A stretch of 32,611 bases of DNA from VRUE01 sp035548675 (lineage in GTDB: Bacteria; Actinomycetota; Thermoleophilia; Solirubrobacterales; 70-9): assembly GCA_035548675.1 (NCBI GenBank), contig DASZSJ010000025.1, forward strand, positions 1 to 32,611, given 5' to 3'. This document shows, piece by piece, positions 1 to 6,225 of the stretch. The stretch's first letter is position 1, and each line of letters opens with the position of its first letter. The position numbers and the translations under genes are program-made. The notes beneath the pieces were generated by a model that ran no database searches, was not told the origin of the DNA, and saw nothing but the letters and a program-made list of their open reading frames with translations.

Positions 1-34
1 AAAACGCGCGGCCGGCGCCGCGCTTGAGTGTTTT

Positions 35-56
35 GGGAGGGGCCACGGACCCTCCC
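35..56. other. Small hairpin downstream of merR-like gene
   Basis: The 7-bp inverted repeat gggaggg / ccctccc encloses an 8-base loop just past the stop of the MerR-type gene. Read on the minus strand the hairpin is followed by A residues rather than T residues, so it is not a classical intrinsic terminator for that gene. It could still stabilise the transcript end. The rest of positions 1-75 shows only a GC-rich palindromic stretch (gcgcgg / ccgcgc at 5-22). Confidence 0.3.
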
Positions 57-75
57 GGCGACAGCTCGTCGTTGG

Positions 76-543
76 TCAGCTCGGGGTGGGCTCGGCGGCG
101 GCGCGGCGTTGGAGGTCGCGGACGCGGCGGCGCCTTGCCAGCAGCTCGCTTTCGAGCTTGGCGATCTCGTCGCGGCGGCGCCGCACCAGTTCCAGCTGGC
201 GGGCGATGTGGGCGCTCGACTCGGTGAGGATCTGGCGGCGGCGGACCGGGTCCTCGACCCCCTCCTGCCACTCGCGGCGCAGGGCGGCGCGGGCGCCTTC
301 GGCTGCGACCAGCTCCTTCAGCTCCTCGAGCGAGACGCCGAGCAGCTCTTTCAGCCGCAGCAGCTCGCGCAGGCGCTCGACGTCGGCCTCGGCGTAGGTG
401 CGGTGGGCGCCGGGCTCGCGGCCGGCGGGGACCGGCAGCAGCCCGATCTCCTCGTAGTAGCGGATCGTCCGCGGCGTCGTCCCAGCCAGCTTGGCGACAT
501 CGCCGATCCGCAGCCCGGTCCTGCCCGCCGCTCCGTCGCTCAT
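76..543 (-). CDS. MerR-family transcriptional regulator
   Basis: A protein of 155 residues. An N-terminal winged helix-turn-helix of the MerR type occupies about residues 10-80 (RIGDVAKLAGTTPRTIRYYE, then EIGLLP and the HRTYAEADVERL segment). A long charged coiled-coil, the usual MerR dimerisation helix, runs to about residue 145. No cysteine or clear ligand domain follows the helix, so a metal-sensing role is not supported and an organic or drug ligand is more likely. The ATG overlaps the stop of the upstream MFS exporter gene as ATGA, so the two are translationally coupled in one operon. The regulator probably controls this exporter; that is inference from position. Family assignment is firm, ligand unknown. 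Confidence 0.9.
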   Translation of the reverse strand: MSDGAAGRTGLRIGDVAKLAGTTPRTIRYYEEIGLLPVPAGREPGAHRTYAEADVERLRELLRLKELLGVSLEELKELVAAEGARAALRREWQEGVEDPVRRRQILTESSAHIARQLELVRRRRDEIAKLESELLARRRRVRDLQRRAAAEPTPS

Positions 544-2072
544 GGCGTCGCCTCGATCTCCTCGCGGATCGCCTCGTCGATCGTCAGGCCGCGTTCCTCG
601 GCCGGCCACCGCTGCGCCTCGCTCGGTCGCAGCAGCGAGACGCCGGCGCCGAGCAGCGAGACGGCGGCGAGGACCCACAGCGCGGTGTGCATGTTGTCGA
701 TGAAGGGGGCCAGCTGGGCGCCGGTCAGACCCGAGGCGAGGCCGGAGAAGATCTTGAAGAGGACCGGTTTCGGCACCGCGGCGGTGATGATCGCGAGCAC
801 GAAAGCGATCGAGATCACGGCGCCGGTGTTCTGCAGCATCGTCCGCGCGCCGGCGGCGATCCCGCGCCGCTCGGTCGGCACCGTGCCCATCATCGCCGCC
901 GTGTTCGGCGACATGAACATCCCCGAGCCGACGCCGACGAGCGCCAGCCAGAGCATGCTCTGCCAGTAGGGGGTGTCGGCCTGCAGGGTCGTCATCAGGG
1001 CGAGGCCAGCGGCGGTGACCAGCATCCCCAGCGCCGCCAGCACGCGCGAGCCGTGGCGGTCGGCCCAGACCCCGGCCAGCGGCGAGGCGACCAGCATCCC
1101 CAGCGCCATCGGCGCCAGTTTGATCCCGGCGACGATCGGGTCGTCGCCCTGCGCGCCCTGGAAGTAGAAGACGAAGATGAACATCAGCGCGAAGCGGGCG
1201 AGGCCGTTGATGAAGGTGGCGGCGCGGGCCGCCGCGAAGAGCCGGTTGTTGAAGATGGTCAGGTCGAGCATCGGCGCCCGGCCGCGGTGCTCGATCGCGA
1301 CGAAGACCGGCAGCAGCACCGCGGCGACAGCGAGGCTGGCGATCACCAGCGAGTCGTCCCAGCCGGAGATGCCGCCGCGCGAGATCCCGTAGACGAGCCC
1401 GGTGAGGCCGACGACGAAGGTCGTCGTTCCTGCCAGATCGAGGCCGCGGACGGTGTCGCGGTGGGCCAGCTCGCGCAGCACCAGCGCCGACCACAGCGCC
1501 CCGGCCAGCGCCAGCGGCACGTTGAACCAGAAGACCCACTGCCAGGAGATGGCGACCAGGGCGCCGCCCAGCACCGGCCCGATCACCAGTCCGATCGCGG
1601 CGACCATCGTGTTCGTCCCCATCGCCAGCCCGAGCTGCTCGCGGGGGAAGGCGTCGGTGACGAGGGCGGGGCCGTTGGCGAAGATGAAGGCGCCGCCGAT
1701 GCCCTGCACGATCCGCCAGAGGATCAGCTCCGTGCCCGAGCCGGCGAAGCCGGCGCCGAGCGAGGCGAGGCCGAAGAGGACGAAGGAGCCGACGAAGGCG
1801 CTCCTGCGGCCGAAGAGGTCGGAGAGGCGACCGGCGGTGAGGACCAGCACGGTCGAGGAGATCATGTAGGCGAGGATCACCCAGACCAGTTCGAGCAGGC
1901 TGGTGCCGAGCGCCCGCTCGAGATCGGGCAGGGCGATGATCAGCGTCCCCGAGTTGGTCGCCACCAGCAGCATGCCGAGGCTGGTGCAGGAGAGCGCCCA
2001 CCACTTGTAGTGCTCGTGATCGGCATCAACCCCCGCCCGAAACCTCTTCCTTACGTTCACGTCAAATACCAT
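540..2072 (-). CDS. MFS drug exporter, DHA2 (14-TM) type
   Basis: A protein of about 510 residues with many hydrophobic segments, resembling the EmrB/QacA branch of the major facilitator superfamily, which exports drugs using the proton gradient. Seen in the sequence are the motif A-like loop GRLSDLFGRRSAF after TM2 and the motif C-like segment GLVIGPVLGGAL in TM5. The start is uncertain. ATG at 2072 is used here; an in-frame ATG at 2105 lies inside a palindromic repeat, and the alignable part begins near HEHYKWWALSC, so a later GTG is possible. The gene overlaps the MerR-type regulator downstream. The divergent neighbour is the YtoQ-like gene. The substrate cannot be told from sequence. Confidence 0.88.
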   Translation of the reverse strand: MVFDVNVRKRFRAGVDADHEHYKWWALSCTSLGMLLVATNSGTLIIALPDLERALGTSLLELVWVILAYMISSTVLVLTAGRLSDLFGRRSAFVGSFVLFGLASLGAGFAGSGTELILWRIVQGIGGAFIFANGPALVTDAFPREQLGLAMGTNTMVAAIGLVIGPVLGGALVAISWQWVFWFNVPLALAGALWSALVLRELAHRDTVRGLDLAGTTTFVVGLTGLVYGISRGGISGWDDSLVIASLAVAAVLLPVFVAIEHRGRAPMLDLTIFNNRLFAAARAATFINGLARFALMFIFVFYFQGAQGDDPIVAGIKLAPMALGMLVASPLAGVWADRHGSRVLAALGMLVTAAGLALMTTLQADTPYWQSMLWLALVGVGSGMFMSPNTAAMMGTVPTERRGIAAGARTMLQNTGAVISIAFVLAIITAAVPKPVLFKIFSGLASGLTGAQLAPFIDNMHTALWVLAAVSLLGAGVSLLRPSEAQRWPAEERGLTIDEAIREEIEATP

Positions 2073-2080
2073 ACCAAACA

Positions 2081-2130
2081 GCTGACTTCGCCTTTGTAGC
2101 TCCATATGCCCCCATAACCGCGAAGTCAGC
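2081..2130. repeat. Dispersed 50-bp palindromic element, family 1 copy 1
   Basis: An imperfect palindrome with arms gctgacttcgc / gcgaagtcagc (11 bp) and a central part containing tccatatgc. The same 50 bases recur at 28511-28560 with 44 of 50 positions identical and no gaps, in the same orientation. Here it lies between the divergent MFS and YtoQ-like genes and covers an upstream in-frame ATG of the MFS frame. See the findings for interpretation. Confidence 0.85.
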
Positions 2131-2144
2131 CGGCGGGGGGTGGC

Positions 2145-2150
2145 TAGGAT
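2145..2150 (+). promoter_or_regulatory. Probable -10 box (TAGGAT) giving a leaderless ytoQ-like mRNA
   Basis: TAGGAT fits the actinobacterial TANNNT -10 consensus and ends 6 bases before the ATG at 2157, so transcription would start at the A of the start codon. No Shine-Dalgarno sequence is present. No convincing -35 box is seen. Confidence 0.6.
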
Positions 2151-2156
2151 TGCGGC

Positions 2157-2621
2157 ATGGTTGAGGGGGGCTGGAGTGTGTATTTGGCGGGGGAGATCCA
2201 TTCGGATTGGCGGGAGCGGATCGAGGCGGGGGTGCGTGGGGCCGGGCTGCCGGTCGAGCTCTCGGCGCCGGTCACGGACCACGCGGCTTCGGACGACGCG
2301 GGGACCGGGACGCTGGGGGAGGAGAGCACGCCGTTCTGGCGCGACCACATCGGCGCCGGGGTCAACGCGATCCGCACCCAGACGCTGATCCGGGACGCCG
2401 ACGTGGTCGTCGTCCGTTTCGGCGACAAGTACCGCCAGTGGAACGCGGCGTTCGACGCCGGCTTCGCCGCCGCGCTCGGCAAGCCGGTGATCACCCTGTA
2501 CGACGCCGAGCTCGACCACGCGCTGAAGGAGGTCGACCGGGCGGCCCAGGCGACGGCGCGCACGGCCGAGCAGGTGGTCGACGTGCTGCGCTACGTGATC
2601 GAGGGCAAGCTGCCGGGCTGA
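2157..2621 (+). CDS. YtoQ-family protein
   Basis: A protein of 154 residues resembling Bacillus YtoQ over its whole length: VYLAGEIHSDWRERI at the N-terminus and RFGDKYRQWNAAFDAGFAAA followed by LGKPVITLY near residues 85-120. This arrangement resembles the nucleoside 2-deoxyribosyltransferase-like fold, with a small Rossmann-type core and a GKP turn, but no enzymatic activity has been established for YtoQ as far as I know. It is cytosolic, with no signal peptide. The ATG has a -10 box 6 bases upstream, which suggests a leaderless transcript. It stands alone between the MFS/MerR operon and the SOS-box radical SAM gene. Confidence 0.85.
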   Translation: MVEGGWSVYLAGEIHSDWRERIEAGVRGAGLPVELSAPVTDHAASDDAGTGTLGEESTPFWRDHIGAGVNAIRTQTLIRDADVVVVRFGDKYRQWNAAFDAGFAAALGKPVITLYDAELDHALKEVDRAAQATARTAEQVVDVLRYVIEGKLPG

Positions 2622-2648
2622 GTCGCTCAGGGTTCCGTCCGAACGCTG

Positions 2649-2666
2649 TACGAACATATGTTCGTA
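2649..2666. promoter_or_regulatory. LexA-type SOS box overlapping a start codon
   Basis: A perfect 18-bp palindrome (tacgaacat / atgttcgta) containing CGAACATATGTTCG. It matches the Gram-positive/mycobacterial LexA consensus CGAAC-N4-GTTCG. Its last base is the A of the ATG of the radical SAM gene, so bound LexA would block the promoter and start region directly. No other copy of this motif was noticed in the window. Confidence 0.85.
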
Positions 2667-4702
2667 TGAGGTGGGACGAACAGAGAGTCGAGAACGACCT
2701 GCGCCTTCCCGGCGTCGGCGACGGGACGACGGTTCGTACCTTCGACGCCCCGGAGGCGATGGGGGTCAACTTCCACGAGGTGCGCGCCCACTCGGCGCTC
2801 AACCACGTGCCCGGCGGGCGCTTCGGCTTCAGCTGGACGATCAACCCCTACAGGGGGTGCACGCACGCCTGCGTCTACTGCCTACATGGCGACACGCCGA
2901 TCCTAATGGCGGATGGGCGAGCGAGACCGCTTGCGGAGCTCAGCGTGGGGGATGCGATCTATGGCACGGTCAAAAGGGGCGCGTATCGTCGCTATGAGAT
3001 CACTCAGGTTCTGGCTCACTGGTCAACGCGCAAGCTGGCTTATCGAGTCACGCTCGAAGATGGCACGGAGCTGATCGCCAGCGGCGATCACCGATTTCTG
3101 ACGGCGCGGCGAGGATGGAGGTACGTCACCGGCGCGGAACAGGGACGGAACTGCAGGCCCCATCTGACGGTCAACAACAAGCTGATGGGAGTGGGATCGC
3201 TTGGTCCAGCCTTCGCCCAGTCGGACGATTACAAGCGTGGATACCTCTGCGGCATGATCCGGGGCGACGGACCCATTTGCTCATATGGCTACGATCGACC
3301 CGGGCGGACCAACTGTGAAGTTCATCGATTTCGTCTGGCGCTAACCGATCTGGAGGCGCTGCATCGAGCCGGCCGCTACCTCGCTGAGGCTGGGATCCAA
3401 ACGGACGAATTCCAGTTCCTCGAGGGCAGCGATCGGCACCGGCCGATGCGGGCGATCGGGACCTCGGTGCGCGCCAGCGTCGGCCGTATCCATGAGCTGA
3501 TCAAATGGCGCGATTCGGCGAATGCTGACTGGGCCAGGGGATTCCTGGCTGGCATCTTCGATGCCGAGGGGTGCCGCCACGACTCCCTCCGCATCTCCAA
3601 CAAGGATCGGGAGATCATTGGCCACACCGTCGCCAGCTTTCGTCGCCTGGGATTCACCTGCACGGTGGAGCGACCCAACGCCGCTGGGGTACGTAACGTG
3701 CGCCTTCTCGGTGGCTTGCGCGAACAGCTGCGCCTTCTCCAGGGCATTGATCCCGCGATCAGCCGGAAGCGCTCGATCGCGGGCATGGCACTCAGGTCGC
3801 CCGCCAAGCTCGGGATCGCCGCGATCGAGCCGCTCGACAGCAAGATGGAGATGTTCGACATCACGACGGGAACCGGGGACTTCATCGCCAACGGAGTCGT
3901 GAGTCACAATTGTTTCGCGAGGCGGACCCACACTTACCTGGACATGGATGCCGGCCGCGACTTCGAGCGCGAGATCGTGGTCAAGGTCAATACGCCAGAG
4001 CTGGTGCGCAGGGAGTTGGGGCGCGATAGCTGGAAGCGCGAGCTGGTGGCGCTGGGGACCAATACCGACCCCTACCAGTGGGTCGAGAGCCGCTACCGGA
4101 TGATGCCGGCGATCCTGGAGGAGCTCGAGCGGGCCGATACGCCGGTCTCGGTGCTGACCAAGTCGCCGCTGGTGATGCGCGACGTCGAGATCTTCGCGCG
4201 GATGGCAAAGCGACTGCCGGTCTCGGTCAACCTCTCGGTGCCGACCCTGGACGAGGAGGCCTGGCGGGCGACCGAGCCGCACACGCCTAGCCCCTTAGCC
4301 CGGCTCGACGCGGTCGCCGAGCTGCGGCGGCGGGGAATCGACTCCGGCGTCCTGGTCGCGCCGCTGATGCCGGGCATCAACGACTCGCCCGAGCAGGTGG
4401 CGCCGATCGTCGAGCGGGCCAGGGCGGCTGGCGCGAGCTTCCTCGGCGGCGTTGCCCTCCACCTCCGCGACGAGGTCAGGGACGTCTTCTTCGGCTGGCT
4501 GGAGGCCAAACGCCCCGACCTGCTCCCGCGCTATGAGCGGCTCTACCGCGGCCGGGCCTACATGCTCCCGTCGGACCGCGCCAAGCTGACCCGCCGCGTG
4601 CGGGGCTGGGGGCGCGGGAGCCGCGGAAGCCGCATGCGGGACGGGGAGCGCCCCGTTCGGTTGAAGGGCGAGGTCGATCCTCCCCAGCCGCGTCTTTTCT
4701 GA
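2666..4702 (+). CDS. Intein-containing Rv2578c-family radical SAM protein (SplB-like)
   Basis: A precursor of 678 residues. The exteins (residues 1-71 and 416-678, 334 residues after splicing) match the spore-photoproduct-lyase-like Rv2578c family in length and sequence, including the family-typical MRW start that fixes the ATG. The radical SAM motif is CX3CX2C (C65, C69, then the third Cys), which binds the [4Fe-4S] cluster that cleaves S-adenosylmethionine. An intein (residues 72-415) interrupts the gene at the third cysteine. The C-extein carries the TIM-barrel strands (ELVALGTNTDPYQWVE, PVSVLTKSPL, LPVSVNLSVPT, GVLVAPLMPGIND). The family is thought to act in DNA damage repair, which fits the SOS box at its start. 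The intein is visibly less GC-rich than the exteins. The exact lesion or substrate is unknown. Confidence 0.92.
   Translation: MRWDEQRVENDLRLPGVGDGTTVRTFDAPEAMGVNFHEVRAHSALNHVPGGRFGFSWTINPYRGCTHACVYCLHGDTPILMADGRARPLAELSVGDAIYGTVKRGAYRRYEITQVLAHWSTRKLAYRVTLEDGTELIASGDHRFLTARRGWRYVTGAEQGRNCRPHLTVNNKLMGVGSLGPAFAQSDDYKRGYLCGMIRGDGPICSYGYDRPGRTNCEVHRFRLALTDLEALHRAGRYLAEAGIQTDEFQFLEGSDRHRPMRAIGTSVRASVGRIHELIKWRDSANADWARGFLAGIFDAEGCRHDSLRISNKDREIIGHTVASFRRLGFTCTVERPNAAGVRNVRLLGGLREQLRLLQGIDPAISRKRSIAGMALRSPAKLGIAAIEPLDSKMEMFDITTGTGDFIANGVVSHNCFARRTHTYLDMDAGRDFEREIVVKVNTPELVRRELGRDSWKRELVALGTNTDPYQWVESRYRMMPAILEELERADTPVSVLTKSPLVMRDVEIFARMAKRLPVSVNLSVPTLDEEAWRATEPHTPSPLARLDAVAELRRRGIDSGVLVAPLMPGINDSPEQVAPIVERARAAGASFLGGVALHLRDEVRDVFFGWLEAKRPDLLPRYERLYRGRAYMLPSDRAKLTRRVRGWGRGSRGSRMRDGERPVRLKGEVDPPQPRLF
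2879..3910 (+). mobile_element. Intein with LAGLIDADG homing endonuclease
   Basis: A 344-residue in-frame intervening protein. Splicing block A is C72 followed by LHGDTPIL. Block B is GDHRFLT with H142. The endonuclease motifs are LCGMIRGDG (residues 194-202, acid D201) and LAGIFDAEG (294-302, acid E301). Block F and the C-terminus are MFDITTGTGDFIANGVVSHN, ending in H414-N415. The +1 extein residue is C416. All residues expected for Cys1/Asn/Cys+1 splicing are present, and both endonuclease acids are intact, so it looks competent to splice and to home. Codon choice (cta, gga, aaa, aat) differs from the host exteins, which is consistent with horizontal acquisition. Confidence 0.93.
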
Positions 4703-4769
4703 GCGTCCTGTTCGTGTTCCGATGCATTCTGCGCACCACGCGCGAGGTCGATCCCGTCAGGCTTCGTCC

Positions 4770-5000
4770 ATGCCTGACCTATTCGCAAGCACGGGGCCTC
4801 TGACTGGGGCATTCGAGCAGGTTGCAACCTCGATTGGCTCGGGCCTCGTAGTGGGCAGTTTCGCTGGCGGCCTCGGGAGTCTGCTTTGGACCCGCTCGCG
4901 GAGACACTCGGAAGGGTGGGCGTTGACTGGCGGCTATGCAGGCGGGCTGGCTGCATTGGTCACACTGGCAATTGATACAGTGGCGAAACGTTTTGTCTGA
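4770..5000 (+). CDS. Small hypothetical membrane protein
   Basis: A protein of 76 residues from ATG 4770; an upstream in-frame ATG at 4722 would add 16 residues of non-hydrophobic sequence. It has two glycine-rich hydrophobic stretches, about residues 21-40 (IGSGLVVGSFAGGLGSLLW) and 53-70 (GGYAGGLAALVTLAIDTVA), joined by a short basic loop. That pattern fits a two-TM hairpin. I recognise no family. Base composition is less GC-rich than the neighbours. Its stop overlaps the TTG start of the next small membrane gene by 8 bases, so the two look like one translational unit. Confidence 0.5.
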   Translation: MPDLFASTGPLTGAFEQVATSIGSGLVVGSFAGGLGSLLWTRSRRHSEGWALTGGYAGGLAALVTLAIDTVAKRFV

Positions 5001-5211
5001 TAAAGAACTAAGACGGCTATTTCGGAACGCGAACATCGGCCTTGCCATCGGCGTCGCGGTCCTGCTCTTGGGCTTTTATCCCGCTCGACATAGCGAAGTA
5101 GCGCTCACCGCTCTAGGCTTGGCGATGTTCGCCATCAGCATGGGTGTGTTCATTGGCCTCAGCGCCCGCGACGAAAAGGCCCGTCATAAAAGTAGTTCCC
5201 GCCCCTCCTAA
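4993..5211 (+). CDS. Small hypothetical membrane protein, coupled to the preceding gene
   Basis: A protein of 72 residues if it starts at TTG 4993 (LSDKELRRLFRNANIG). An ATG at 4936 in the same frame would add residues that overlap the upstream gene heavily. A charged N-terminus is followed by two hydrophobic segments, about residues 14-31 (NIGLAIGVAVLLLGFYPA) and 37-55 (ALTALGLAMFAISMGVFIGL), and a basic, serine-rich tail. No family is recognised. Its stop overlaps the convergent ligase stop by 4 bases. The TTG start is inferred from the coupling geometry and is not certain. Confidence 0.5.
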   Translation: MSDKELRRLFRNANIGLAIGVAVLLLGFYPARHSEVALTALGLAMFAISMGVFIGLSARDEKARHKSSSRPS

Positions 5212-6155
5212 CCCTCGTCCAGGTCCGAGAACAGGCACTCCTCCGGCGCCTTGTCGTCGCGGAAGCGGTGGAAGCGACCGCCGTGGCGGATGCGGCCGGC
5301 GGCGGCGTGGTCGTAGCCGATCTCGATCACCAGCTCGGGGCGCAGGGCGACCCACTCGAGGTCGCGGCCGCCGGTCCAGCGGCTTGGCTCGGCGCTGCCG
5401 CTCTCGCCCGTCTCCAGCGGCTCGAGCAGGGTGCGGAGGCTGCGTTTCGTCTCCTGGCTGAAGCCGGAGATATGGCCGACGGAGCGCAGCTCGCCACCGT
5501 CGTAGAGGCCGAGGATCAGCGAGCCGACCGTGCCCTCCTCCTTGCCGGGGCGCCAGCCCATCACCACGCAGTCGATCGTGCGCTCGCGCTTCACCTTCGC
5601 CATCCCCTTGCGCTTGCCGGGGACGTAGGGGGCGTCGAGCTGCTTGGCCATCGTGCCCTCGGTGTGGCGCAGCCACTCCTCCGCCTGTTGGGTCTCGTGG
5701 CTGAGGGTGCTGAGTTCGACCGAGGTGGCGCCGAGCAGTCGCTCGAGCCGTTCGCGCCGCCCAGCGAAGGGCGCCTCTAGCAGGGTTTCGTCGTTCTCGG
5801 CAAGCAGGTCGAAGGCGACGAAACGGGCGGGGATCTCCTCCGCGAGCAGCTTGATCCGCGACTCGGCGGGGTGGATGCGGCTCTGCAGGGCGTCGAATTC
5901 GACAAAGCCGTCGGCGTCGCGGATCACCAGCTCGCCGTCGGCGACGTAGCGGCCGAGCGGGAAGCTCAGCTCGGGGAAGTAGCGGGACAGGTTTTTCCCG
6001 CCGCGCGACTGGATGTAGCTCTCGGCGCCGTCGACGAAGACGATCGCGCGGAAGCCGTCGAGCTTCTGCTCGTAGGCCCACTCCCCGCCGACCGGCAGCG
6101 CTTTGCGGGTCAGCGCCAGCTGCGGTTTGATCGGTGGGGCGAGGGGGAGGTTCAC
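5208..6155 (-). CDS. ATP-dependent DNA ligase (LigC / LigD ligase-domain type)
   Basis: A protein of 315 residues beginning at GTG 6155. It has the nucleotidyltransferase motifs of ATP-dependent ligases: motif I EQKLDGFR with the adenylated lysine K31, motif III-like ARFVAFDLL, motif IV EGTMAKQLDAPY, and motif V MAKVKRERT. A C-terminal OB-fold region follows (residues about 200-315, GSLILGLYDGGELRSVGHIS). It seals nicked DNA using ATP. The length matches stand-alone LigC-type enzymes; no polymerase or nuclease domain is attached and no ku gene is in the window. It lies 70 bases downstream of the peptide-transporter ATPase gene on the same strand and may or may not be cotranscribed. A role in end joining is inferred from the family. 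Confidence 0.9.
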   Translation of the reverse strand: MNLPLAPPIKPQLALTRKALPVGGEWAYEQKLDGFRAIVFVDGAESYIQSRGGKNLSRYFPELSFPLGRYVADGELVIRDADGFVEFDALQSRIHPAESRIKLLAEEIPARFVAFDLLAENDETLLEAPFAGRRERLERLLGATSVELSTLSHETQQAEEWLRHTEGTMAKQLDAPYVPGKRKGMAKVKRERTIDCVVMGWRPGKEEGTVGSLILGLYDGGELRSVGHISGFSQETKRSLRTLLEPLETGESGSAEPSRWTGGRDLEWVALRPELVIEIGYDHAAAGRIRHGGRFHRFRDDKAPEECLFSDLDEG

Positions 6156-6225
6156 CGCCCGACAGTTTGCCGGGCGCGGGACCCGGATGGCCCGCGCGGG
6201 CTCGCCTCCCGGACGGGCCCGGTCC

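Noticed and set aside
35..56. Intrinsic terminator of the MerR operon
   Set aside because: The hairpin exists, but in the direction of transcription it is followed by A residues rather than a T-tract, so it is reported only as a hairpin.
28..969. Plus-strand ORFs opposite merR and the MFS gene
   Set aside because: Open frames on the opposite strand of high-GC genes; their translations lack any domain and mirror the real proteins.
540..2657. Long N-terminal extension of the first MFS protein (705 codons open)
   Set aside because: The extra N-terminal part is antisense to the YtoQ-like gene and runs through the palindromic repeat; conserved MFS sequence begins only after about 2040.
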